Assembly (NCBI GenBank): GCA_002392705.1
Contig: DGHP01000042.1
Location: 10,586-19,671 of the forward strand
Length of the DNA: 9,086 bases
Direction of reading: 5' to 3'
DNA from: Lachnospiraceae bacterium UBA3845
GTDB taxonomy: Bacteria; Bacillota; Clostridia; Lachnospirales; Lachnospiraceae
The position numbers and the translations under genes were made by a program. The notes beneath the pieces are model-generated. The model saw only the letters and a program-made list of their open reading frames with translations, ran no database searches and was not told where the DNA came from. Positions 1 through 5,606 of the stretch are shown one piece after another. Position 1 is the stretch's first letter. Each line of letters opens with the position of its first letter.

Positions 1-639
1 GATATGGACTTCAAGGTGGCCGGCACCCATGACGGCATTACCGCGATCCAGATGGATATCAAGATTCACGGCCTGACCCGCCCGATCGTTGAGGAAGCGA
101 TCGCACGCACAAAGGAAGCCCGTGAGTATATCCTGAACGAAGTGATGCTTCCCTGCATCGCCGAGCCGAGAGCGGAAGTATCCGAATATGCTCCGAAGAT
201 TGTACAGATCACCATCGATCCGATGAAGATCGGCGACGTCGTCGGACAGAGAGGCAAGACGATCAACGAGATCATCGCCCGCACAGGAGCTACGATCGAT
301 ATCGAGGATGACGGTTCCGTCAGCGTATGCGGCACGGATCTGAACGCGATCAACAAGGCCATCGACATGATCCGCATCATCACGACCGATTTCGAGGAGG
401 GCATGATCCTTTCCGGTACCGTCGTTTCCATTAAGGAATTCGGCGCCTTCATTGAATTCGCGCCGGGCAAGGAAGGCATGGTACATATCTCCAAGATCGC
501 GAAGAACAGGATCAACCATGTGGAAGACGTCCTGACCCTCGGCGACCGCGTCACCGTTGTCTGCCTGGGCAAGGACAAGATGGGCAGGCTCTCCTTCTCC
601 ATGAAGGATGTCAAGCAGGGACCTTACCAGTCAGCCTGA
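1..639 (+). CDS. pnp: Polynucleotide phosphorylase, C-terminal part (5' end outside window)
   Basis: This is the end of PNPase, the phosphate-dependent 3'-5' exoribonuclease that degrades mRNA in the cytoplasm. The frame is open from base 1. The first visible residues (MDFKVAGT, then GITAIQMDIKI) belong to the well conserved end of the second RNase PH-like domain, so the ATG at 4 is internal and not a start. A KH domain follows at about residues 62-125 of the visible part, with the GQRG loop inside IGDVVGQRGKTI. An S1 domain follows at about 132-203 (GTVVSIKEFGAFIEF, then GKEGMVHISKIA). The protein ends in a short tail, KQGPYQSA, and stops with TGA at 637-639. It has the normal family architecture and no visible damage. 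A strong hairpin terminator follows about 90 bp downstream. The family assignment is very secure. Confidence 0.97.
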   Translation, partial: DMDFKVAGTHDGITAIQMDIKIHGLTRPIVEEAIARTKEAREYILNEVMLPCIAEPRAEVSEYAPKIVQITIDPMKIGDVVGQRGKTINEIIARTGATIDIEDDGSVSVCGTDLNAINKAIDMIRIITTDFEEGMILSGTVVSIKEFGAFIEFAPGKEGMVHISKIAKNRINHVEDVLTLGDRVTVVCLGKDKMGRLSFSMKDVKQGPYQSA

Positions 640-727
640 TAAAAAATGAGTAAAAAACATCTTTTGAAATGGAAATGAGGAGTCTCCTGCATCTCGCTAA
701 GAGCTTTTTTATTCCGGAAATGAACAG

Positions 728-766
728 CGGCATAATCAGACATTGATCTGGTTATGCCGTTTTCTT
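728..766 (+). terminator. Rho-independent terminator after pnp
   Basis: A 13-bp stem (CGGCATAATCAGA at 728-740 pairing with TCTGGTTATGCCG at 747-759, with one G-U pair) closes a 6-nt loop and is followed by TTTTCTTTATT. This is a textbook intrinsic terminator for transcripts coming from pnp. The same hairpin also lies downstream of the convergent vapC, but in that direction no T run follows, so it would be weak for vapBC. Confidence 0.85.
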
Positions 767-817
767 TATTGTATCGGGTATTTCAAGATGAACAGGATAT
801 CCTGGCGCAAGAAATGT

Positions 818-1216
818 CTATTCAGCCCAGTCCTCAAGAACAATCCCCGGAATCCGGGAGAATTCTTTTGTGTTATGAGTGACGACTGTCAAACCGCGGA
901 ATACCCCCTGGGAAGCAATCATGACATCATATGCGCCGATGGGAGTTCCGGATGACGCAAGATGCGCTCTTAACTGACCGAATATAATCGCATCAGATTC
1001 GGTAAAAGAAAGCTTTTCGAAATTTGCCAGAAATGCATGCATGATCTGACGGGTGCGATCGCCCCAGCGGCTTTTCGCAGCGCCATATTCCAATTCACCA
1101 ACAGTAATAGCAGATATACAGATCTCGTCCGGGGGAATCGTGAGCAGATGGCTGTTCAGTCCGGGATACCTGCCGTTAATGGCATAGATACAGATGTTGG
1201 TGTCAATCAGATACAT
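818..1216 (-). CDS. vapC: VapC-family PIN-domain ribonuclease toxin
   Basis: A 132-aa PIN-domain protein of typical VapC length. The acidic active-site residues are all in place: D5 in MYLIDTN, E41 in ITVGELEYG, and D97 in GAYDVMIA, with the downstream VVTHNTKEF block (N115) that completes the metal site in this family. VapC toxins are Mg-dependent endoribonucleases that cut RNA, often tRNA or rRNA; the target here cannot be read from the sequence. The start ATG shares one base with the TAA stop of vapB (TAATG), so the two are translationally coupled, antitoxin first. Stop is TAG at 820-818. No truncation is visible, so the toxin is probably functional and must be restrained by VapB. Confidence 0.93.
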   Translation of the reverse strand: MYLIDTNICIYAINGRYPGLNSHLLTIPPDEICISAITVGELEYGAAKSRWGDRTRQIMHAFLANFEKLSFTESDAIIFGQLRAHLASSGTPIGAYDVMIASQGVFRGLTVVTHNTKEFSRIPGIVLEDWAE

Positions 1217-1452
1217 TATATCATCTCCCTTTCAGGAAGATCGTTCAGTGCAGGCTGGTCACGGTCAAAAGAAATATCTTCCGCGACCTGTCCGATGCAC
1301 TGACGAAGTAAAGCCCAGGGATCACCTTTGGGAATCAGGAAAAAGCAGTTGCCGCTTTTTCTGATGATAAATTCCTTCTCCATCGTCTGATATTCCTTTG
1401 GAATACGTATAGCCTGGCTGTTGCCGCTCTGAAATACTTTAGCTGTAAGCAT
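1216..1452 (-). CDS. vapB: VapB-family antitoxin, AbrB/SpoVT-like DNA-binding domain
   Basis: A 78-aa antitoxin. Residues 1-45 (MLTAKVFQSGNSQAIRIPKE onward) are the AbrB/SpoVT swapped-hairpin DNA-binding fold typical of the VapB/VagC group. The acidic C-terminal tail would thread along VapC and block its active site. The start at 1452 is chosen because AAGGAGGG lies 7 nt upstream. A longer reading from TTG at 1518 would begin around or before the expected transcription start and adds residues unlike the family. It overlaps vapC by one base. VapB alone, and more strongly the VapBC complex, normally represses its own promoter; the perfect inverted repeat over the -10 box fits this. Confidence 0.92.
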   Translation of the reverse strand: MLTAKVFQSGNSQAIRIPKEYQTMEKEFIIRKSGNCFFLIPKGDPWALLRQCIGQVAEDISFDRDQPALNDLPEREMI

Positions 1453-1478
1453 AGTGGATCCCTCCTTAAACAGATGCT

Positions 1479-1501
1479 GTATACATAAATGATGTACATA
1501 C
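1479..1501. promoter_or_regulatory. Second, imperfect operator-like inverted repeat in the vapB leader
   Basis: GTATACAT (1479-1486) faces ATGTACATAC (1492-1501); the second arm would match exactly if its central CA were removed. The arms use the same GTATA/TATAC letters as the perfect operator. The two centres, about 1489 and 1519, are about 30 bp or three helical turns apart, a spacing that would let a VapBC oligomer hold both sites on one face of the DNA. The site is visible but its use is inferred. Confidence 0.45.
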
Positions 1502-1505
1502 GAAC

Positions 1506-1532
1506 GGTGTATATACAAAAAGTATATACACC
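1506..1532. promoter_or_regulatory. Perfect inverted-repeat operator for VapB/VapBC
   Basis: GGTGTATATAC (1506-1516) and GTATATACACC (1522-1532) form a perfect 11-bp inverted repeat around a 5-nt A tract. It completely covers the -10 box and the likely start point of the vapBC promoter, which is where a VapB dimer bound through its AbrB-like domain would block RNA polymerase. The binding protein is inferred from position and family behaviour. Confidence 0.8.
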
Positions 1533-1549
1533 ATAATAAGGATTGTCAA
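1521..1549 (-). promoter_or_regulatory. Near-consensus sigma-A promoter of vapBC
   Basis: Read on the minus strand: TTGACA (1549-1544), a 17-nt spacer, then TATACT (1526-1521). The -35 box and spacing are perfect and the -10 box differs at one position. The expected start point is near 1514, about 60 nt upstream of the vapB ATG. The unrepressed promoter should be very strong, as expected of an autoregulated toxin-antitoxin operon. Confidence 0.85.
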
Positions 1550-1553
1550 TGGG

Positions 1554-2144
1554 ATGTATGGGGGAGACTCTGCTCCGGTTTGTATAAATGGCATGTTTAC
1601 CGCTTCCATGAGATTGATGAAACCACTGTTTCGCGGTATAATTTTTTTTGAGATTCACAGGCTGACGGACAGAAAGATGACCTTCACCTTTGAAGCGGAT
1701 ACGAATTTTGACGGGCTCTATGATGAGAAGGACAGGGAACTGAGATATGATTTCAACTATGGCGTCCTGGTCACGCGGCACGCGTTCTCCTGCGGCAATC
1801 TGTTTCCGTTCATTATCCAGGAAGCCGGCGCGGTGCTGATCGGCGAGCCGAGCAGCGGCGGATCCTGCTGTGTCCAGGTCGGATCGGATGCGGAGGGATT
1901 CAACTATATGATGTCCAGCGCGCAGTGGCAGCTGACAGATTCGAACGGTAGAGATGTGGAAGGAGGCTGCCCGATCGACCTTCCGATCGAGGCAAAAAGG
2001 AACAAAGTGGCTGACTCCATCCTCAGCGTATTCGGCGTGGATGACGGACTGCCATACTATAAGCAGTATTTTGACGACGCCTATCTGTCCGAACTGATGA
2101 ATGAGTATTTCCAGACGGAGGAAGAGGCGCTGAATGCTGCATGA
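1554..2144 (+). pseudogene. Truncated, frameshifted S41-family (C-terminal processing type) peptidase
   Basis: The intact part, from about 1650, matches the C-terminal half of S41 serine peptidases of the tail-specific/IRBP type found in clostridia. It has an ADTNFDGLYDEKD segment, then YGVLVTRHAFSCGNLFP with the likely catalytic Ser (codon 1788-1790), then IGEPSSGGSC, AEGFNYMMSS and a GGCPIDLPI end. Upstream, similarity continues in a different frame: codons from 1580 read LYKWHVYRFHEIDETT and then VSRYNFF before hitting TGA at 1649. Joining the two frames requires removing one T from the eight-T run at 1642-1649. No signal peptide, N-terminal domain or credible start with ribosome binding site is present, because the vapBC promoter begins only a few bases upstream. 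A short product starting at ATG 1677 is possible but would lack most of the fold. Called a remnant; the exact left edge is uncertain. Confidence 0.75.
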
Positions 2145-2235
2145 TATTCTGCCCACGGATGCAGGCCTCAGCGCGGAAGACGCGGCCGCAAAACGATCCT
2201 CAGGGGCATTTAGTGAGAGTTCAGAACTTCGTTTT

Positions 2236-2246
2236 AGGAGGAGGAG
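2236..2246 (+). promoter_or_regulatory. Ribosome binding site that sets the glpK start
   Basis: AGGAGGAGGAG lies 8 nt before the ATG at 2255. The frame stays open back to 2141, but those 38 extra residues do not resemble GlpK and have no such site, so 2255 is the start. Confidence 0.85.
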
Positions 2247-2254
2247 ATAAGGAG

Positions 2255-3766
2255 ATGGAAGTGAATCAGTATGTAATGGCGCTGGATGCCGGAACGACCA
2301 GTTCCAGATGTATCTTATTCGACAGGTCCGGGCAGATCTGCTCTGTCTCTCAGAGGGAGTTTGAACAGATCTATCCGCATCCGGGCTGGGTCGAGCACAA
2401 TCCGATGGACATCTGGTCGTCCCAGATCGGCGTGGCCGCGGAGGCCATGGGCAAGCTCGGGGCCGGCCCTGAGAATATCGCGGCGGTCGGAATCACCAAT
2501 CAGCGTGAGACGACGATTGTATGGGATAAATACACGGGACGGCCTGTCTATAACGCCATCGTCTGGCAGTGCCGGCGGACAGCCCCGATCGTGGATGAGC
2601 TGATCAAGGACGGCTTCGGTGACCTGATCCGCAAAAGAACCGGCCTGATTCCGGATCCCTATTTTTCCGCCACGAAGCTGAAATGGATCCTGGATCATGT
2701 GGAAGGCGCCCGGGAGAGAGCGGAGAGAGGAGAACTGCTTTTCGGAACGGTAGATACCTGGCTGATCTGGAACATGACTGCCGGCCAGGTCCATGTGACA
2801 GACTATACGAATGCTTCCCGTACGATGATGTACGATATCCATAATCTGTGCTGGGACAAAGATATCCTGAAAAAACTGGAGATCCCTGAATGCATGCTTC
2901 CCCAGGTGATGCCCTCCAGCGCCATGTACGGCCGCACGAAGGACTGCCTGATCGGAGACGGGATCCCGATCAGCGGCGCGGCGGGAGACCAGCAGGCCGC
3001 CCTGTTCGGACAGTGCTGCTTTGATGCCGGCGAAGTCAAGAACACCTACGGAACCGGCTGCTTTATGCTCATGAATACAGGCTCGGATGCCGTAGAGTCT
3101 GAAAACGGCCTGCTGACGACGATTGCCGTCGGTCTGGAACCCGGAAAGGTCAGCTATGCCCTGGAAGGATCCGTCTTTGTGGCGGGAGCCGCCATCCAGT
3201 GGCTGCGCGACGAGATGCGCATGATCCGGAGCGCGCCGGAATCCGAAGACTACAGCACAAAAGTCAGCGATACGGACGGCGTCTATGTGGTGCCGGCCTT
3301 TACCGGTCTGGGCGCTCCCTACTGGAATCCCTACGCCAGGGGTATGATCGTGGGACTGACCCGCGGATCGGGAAAGGAACATGTGATCCGGGCCACGGTG
3401 GAATCTCTGGCCTATCAGACTTACGACGTACTGCATTCTATGGAGCGAGACTGCGGCCTGAAGATCAGTTCCCTGAAAGTTGACGGCGGAGCCAGCTCCA
3501 ATAACTTCCTGATGCAGTTCCAGTCCGACATACTGGGCACCCGGGTCATCCGCCCCCAGTGCGTAGAGACCACTGCCATGGGCGCGGCATTCCTGGCCGG
3601 GCTTGCGGTGGGCTACTGGAAGAGTACGGATGAACTCAGGGCAAACTGGGCTCTGGGACATACCTTCGAGGCGAAGATGCCCAAGGAGGAGCGGATCAGC
3701 CGTCTGAAGGGCTGGCAGAGGGCCATCTGCTGCGCGCAGCTGTGGGCGGACGGGGAAGAAAGATAA
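2255..3766 (+). CDS. glpK: Glycerol kinase
   Basis: A complete 503-aa FGGY-family kinase, the usual GlpK length. It phosphorylates glycerol with ATP to sn-glycerol 3-phosphate in the cytoplasm, feeding glycolysis and lipid synthesis. The N-terminal phosphate-binding stretch is [11 protein letters not shown]. Glycerol-contacting residues are R84 and E85 in [11 protein letters not shown] and D245 in [13 protein letters not shown]. The family signature [12 protein letters not shown] and the late nucleotide-binding segment [12 protein letters not shown] are present. No glpF or glpD lies beside it, so it stands alone in this window. In many Firmicutes a His just before the PIAG-AGDQQ segment is phosphorylated by HPr; here that stretch reads [14 protein letters not shown] with no His, so this form of PTS activation seems absent (from remembered family sequences, not an alignment). 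No convincing promoter was found in 2145-2235. Confidence 0.96.
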   Translation: MEVNQYVMALDAGTTSSRCILFDRSGQICSVSQREFEQIYPHPGWVEHNPMDIWSSQIGVAAEAMGKLGAGPENIAAVGITNQRETTIVWDKYTGRPVYNAIVWQCRRTAPIVDELIKDGFGDLIRKRTGLIPDPYFSATKLKWILDHVEGARERAERGELLFGTVDTWLIWNMTAGQVHVTDYTNASRTMMYDIHNLCWDKDILKKLEIPECMLPQVMPSSAMYGRTKDCLIGDGIPISGAAGDQQAALFGQCCFDAGEVKNTYGTGCFMLMNTGSDAVESENGLLTTIAVGLEPGKVSYALEGSVFVAGAAIQWLRDEMRMIRSAPESEDYSTKVSDTDGVYVVPAFTGLGAPYWNPYARGMIVGLTRGSGKEHVIRATVESLAYQTYDVLHSMERDCGLKISSLKVDGGASSNNFLMQFQSDILGTRVIRPQCVETTAMGAAFLAGLAVGYWKSTDELRANWALGHTFEAKMPKEERISRLKGWQRAICCAQLWADGEER

Positions 3767-3772
3767 GGAAAC

Positions 3773-3793
3773 GCTGATTCTGTCAGCTTTTCT
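3773..3793 (+). terminator. Weak intrinsic terminator after glpK
   Basis: GCTGA (3773-3777) pairs with TCAGC (3783-3787) over a 5-nt loop and is followed by TTTTCTCT. It begins 7 nt after the glpK stop. Position and T run are right, but a 5-bp stem is short and the hairpin may be only partly effective. Confidence 0.45.
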
Positions 3794-3838
3794 CTGAGAA
3801 GTATCGAAGACGCGGCATATATGCGAAGCACGGATGGT

Positions 3839-3914
3839 CGGCTCTGTACGCTGTTACACTAAGGCAGCAGAGCTGACAAGTGGAATATGCGTGAGACCTG
3901 TGTACAGAGGGCCG
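3839..3914 (+). other. Foldable inverted-repeat region of unknown type in the glpK-comEA gap
   Basis: CTCTGTAC (3842-3849) and GTACAGAG (3902-3909) are perfect complements, extended by CGG (3839-3841) pairing with CCG (3912-3914) across a GG bulge. Inside, CAGC (3865-3868) can pair with either of two GCTG copies (3850-3853 or 3872-3875), giving mutually exclusive small hairpins. This could be a structured 3' UTR, a small RNA, a regulator-binding region or chance. It lies upstream of both promoter candidates, so it is probably not a leader of the comEA transcript. It matches no riboswitch class I can recall with confidence. The rest of the gap (3767-4025) holds only the terminator and promoter listed separately. 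Confidence 0.35.
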
Positions 3915-3949
3915 TGAATCGTAACTTTCTGCGGGATTATAATAAAGTC

Positions 3950-3978
3950 TTGAAATTATGTTACAGACTTGTTAAAAT
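3950..3978 (+). promoter_or_regulatory. Sigma-A-type promoter for the comEA-regulator-kinase cluster
   Basis: TTGAAA (3950-3955), a 17-nt spacer and TAAAAT (3973-3978) make a good vegetative promoter, with a start point near 3985 and a leader of about 40 nt before the comEA-like gene. A second -10 match, perfect TATAAT at 3938-3943, lies just upstream but has only a poor -35 box. Since only 27 bp separate the comEA-like gene from the regulator, this promoter probably serves the whole cluster down to the terminator at 8489. Confidence 0.6.
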
Positions 3979-4025
3979 TTAACTGGTGTATAGCGGGGAA
4001 ATTCTGGCTGCGGAAGTCAGGAGTT

Positions 4026-4796
4026 ATGCATTTGCACAGTTTCAGAAGGTTATGTTTGCTGATCGGCCTGCTCTTCTGCCTGGCTTTACCGGGCTGCGGC
4101 GGCAGGAAAGAGATCAGAATCAGCGGTGCTGATCCGCTTCTGCCGGCAGCTTCTTTTGAAGCCGCTTCCGGGAACAGGAGCAGGGAGAGCGGTTCTGATC
4201 CGCTCTCGCAGGCAGATGACAGGACGCCTGATGCGGAGATGTCAGGCGCAGACAGCGGGCTGCGGGAAGCCCCAGAAGACTCTTCCGGGGAGGAAAGAAA
4301 GCTTACGGTATATATCTGCGGGGCTGTGAACAGGCCTGGAGTGGTAGAACTGAGGGAAGGCGCGCGGATCTATGAGGCTGTCGACGCTTCAGGCGGTCTG
4401 GCTCCGGACGCGGATCCGGAACGTGTGAATCTGGCCCAGCCGCTGACAGACGGTCAGATGATCGTGATCGTTTCGAAGCAGGAGCCGGAGCGTGCAGAAT
4501 TAACCGGACAGTCCGGGATTTTCGGCACTTATCCGTGTGATGCCGGGCAGTCTGGGAACCCTGGCACTTATCCGTCCGAGGCCGGGCAGTCCGGGATTCC
4601 CGGCGGCAGGGTGAACCTGAACACCGCCTCCGGAGAGGAACTGATGACACTCCCGGGGATCGGGAAATCAAAAGCGGATGCGATTATCCGTTACAGAGAA
4701 GAGAACGGTTTTTTTCTTTCGCCTGAAGATGTGATGAATATCAGCGGCATCAAGGATGCCGTGTATGGAAAGATAAAGGAACTGATTACAGTTTAG
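4026..4796 (+). CDS. ComEA-like DNA-binding lipoprotein (SLBB + helix-hairpin-helix)
   Basis: A 256-aa ComEA-family protein, the surface receptor that binds incoming double-stranded DNA during natural transformation. Residues 1-24 form a lipoprotein signal with basic start (HSFRRL), hydrophobic core and lipobox ALPGC, so C24 should be lipidated. A Ser/Asp/Glu-rich spacer follows, then an SLBB domain (about 93-155, LTVYICGAVNRPGVVEL). Next is a Gly/Pro/Ser linker built of a repeated 13-residue unit (AGQSGNPGTYPSE). The end is a tandem helix-hairpin-helix domain (about 194-256), with VNLNTAS, LPGIGKSKADAI and ISGIKDAVYGKIKE. The classic Bacillus ComEA is held by a transmembrane segment instead of a lipid anchor. 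Start choice is uncertain: AGGAG (4019-4023) is only 2 nt from ATG 4026 but 8 nt from TTG 4032. The frame also stays open back to 3969, around the -10 box, which is unlikely to be translated. Stop is TAG at 4794. Confidence 0.88.
   Translation: MHLHSFRRLCLLIGLLFCLALPGCGGRKEIRISGADPLLPAASFEAASGNRSRESGSDPLSQADDRTPDAEMSGADSGLREAPEDSSGEERKLTVYICGAVNRPGVVELREGARIYEAVDASGGLAPDADPERVNLAQPLTDGQMIVIVSKQEPERAELTGQSGIFGTYPCDAGQSGNPGTYPSEAGQSGIPGGRVNLNTASGEELMTLPGIGKSKADAIIRYREENGFFLSPEDVMNISGIKDAVYGKIKELITV
4504..4603 (+). repeat. 39-bp tandem repeat inside the comEA-like gene
   Basis: About 2.5 copies of a 39-bp unit start at 4504, 4543 and 4582, each opening with CCGG(A/G)CAGTC. The unit is exactly 13 codons, so copy-number changes keep the frame and only lengthen or shorten the linker between the SLBB and DNA-binding domains. 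Copies are diverged at several positions, so the array is not freshly expanded. Confidence 0.85.
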
Positions 4797-4823
4797 AAGA
4801 CCCGAAAGAGAGAACAGGAGAAG

Positions 4824-5513
4824 ATGGCGAAAAAGGTACTTGTAGTCGATGATGAAAAACTGATCGTGAAGGGGCTGCGCTTCAGCCTTGAGCAGGAAGA
4901 CATGGAAGTGGATACCGCGTATGACGGCGAGGAGGCTGTTCAGAAGGCAAGAGACAATTCCTACGATATTATCCTTCTGGACCTCATGCTTCCCAAGCTT
5001 GACGGACTGTCGGCCTGCCAGCAGATCCGGGAATTCTCCGATGTACCGATCGTCATGCTGACTGCCAAGGGTGAGGACATGGATAAGATCATGGGCCTGG
5101 AATACGGGGCTGACGATTATATCACCAAACCCTTCAATATCCTCGAGGTAAAGGCGAGAATCAAGGCGATCATGCGCCGTACCACAGCGCGTACGCCCCA
5201 GGAGCAGAAGAGCCGCATCGTTGAGGTAGGCGATCTGCTTCTCGACTGCGACGCAAGAAGGGTCTCCATCGCCGGCCATGAGGTGAACCTGACGGCGAAG
5301 GAATTTGACGTGCTGGAGCTTCTGGTACTCAACCCGAACAAGGTCTACAGCAGGGAGAATCTGCTGAATCTGGTCTGGGGCTATGAATATCCGGGCGACG
5401 TCCGCACAGTTGACGTGCATATCAGGAGGCTTCGCGAGAAGATCGAGGAGAATCCGAGCGACCCCAAGTATGTGCACACCAAGTGGGGAGTCGGTTATTA
5501 TTTCCAGCACTGA
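4824..5513 (+). CDS. OmpR/PhoB-family response regulator
   Basis: A 229-aa two-component regulator of standard length. The receiver domain (residues 1-120) has the acidic pair D9-D10 in VLVVDDE, phospho-acceptor D53 in DIILLDLMLPKLDG, T80 in VMLTAK, and Y99/K102 in DDYITKPF. The C-terminal winged-helix domain (about 132-229) shows the family pattern VNLTAKEFDVLELL, VWGYEY, RTVDVHIRRLREKIE and a VGYYF end. It should act as a transcription factor once phosphorylated, most simply by the kinase encoded next. Overall it resembles the WalR/MtrA/PhoP kind, but orthology cannot be settled by eye. It starts 27 bp after the comEA-like stop with AGGAG upstream, implying co-transcription. Its targets are not shown; no binding-site repeats were recognised. 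Confidence 0.95.
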   Translation: MAKKVLVVDDEKLIVKGLRFSLEQEDMEVDTAYDGEEAVQKARDNSYDIILLDLMLPKLDGLSACQQIREFSDVPIVMLTAKGEDMDKIMGLEYGADDYITKPFNILEVKARIKAIMRRTTARTPQEQKSRIVEVGDLLLDCDARRVSIAGHEVNLTAKEFDVLELLVLNPNKVYSRENLLNLVWGYEYPGDVRTVDVHIRRLREKIEENPSDPKYVHTKWGVGYYFQH

Positions 5514-5530
5514 CGATAAGATAATCCATC

Positions 5531-5566
5531 AGGGCACCCTGACCGCTGTGCGGCCGGGGTGCCTTT
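5531..5566 (+). terminator. Hairpin between regulator and kinase, possible attenuator
   Basis: GGCACCC (5533-5539) pairs with GGGTGCC (5557-5563), extended by two outer pairs, and encloses an inner CCGC-TGT-GCGG stem. Only TTTC follows, so it is a strong fold with a poor U tract. It could be a partial terminator lowering kinase mRNA relative to regulator mRNA, or a processing or stability element. Confidence 0.55.
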
Positions 5567-5572
5567 CATAGG

Positions 5573-5592
5573 CTGCCGGACTGATCCGGCAG
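5573..5592 (+). other. Second hairpin, just before the kinase start
   Basis: CTGCCGGA (5573-5580) and TCCGGCAG (5585-5592) form a perfect 8-bp stem with a 4-nt CTGA loop. Its 3' foot takes the first bases of the only AGGAAG-like ribosome site (5591-5596), which is itself 10 nt or more from the ATG at 5607. Both features suggest weak or regulated translation of the kinase. Confidence 0.6.
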
Positions 5593-5606
5593 GAAGTTGA
5601 GTATCG

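Noticed and set aside
676..710. Possible extra terminator just after pnp (small hairpin then six T)
   Set aside because: The best stems are only 3-4 bp (CTC-GCTAA-GAG); the much stronger hairpin at 728-759 explains termination.
743..955. Small + strand open frame between pnp and vapC
   Set aside because: It starts inside the pnp terminator, overlaps the end of vapC on the other strand, and has no ribosome site or recognisable motif.
1335..2156. 273-codon minus-strand frame across the vapB promoter and peptidase remnant
   Set aside because: It overlaps vapB in another frame and runs antisense to the recognisable S41 segment; its product looks random in composition.
2315..3661. Long open frame (448 codons) on the minus strand across glpK
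   Set aside because: It is fully antisense to a clear glycerol kinase, its translation resembles no protein family, and long antisense frames are expected in GC-rich coding DNA.
3881..3920. GAGACCTG resembling part of a cobalamin B12 box, and GGGCCGTGA resembling part of the ZTP riboswitch
   Set aside because: The other conserved cores of both riboswitches are missing, the element is far too short for a cobalamin riboswitch, and it lies upstream of the promoter candidates.
4668..5510. 280-codon minus-strand frame opposite the response regulator
   Set aside because: It is the antisense shadow of a fully conserved OmpR-family gene and has no ribosome site or family motifs.
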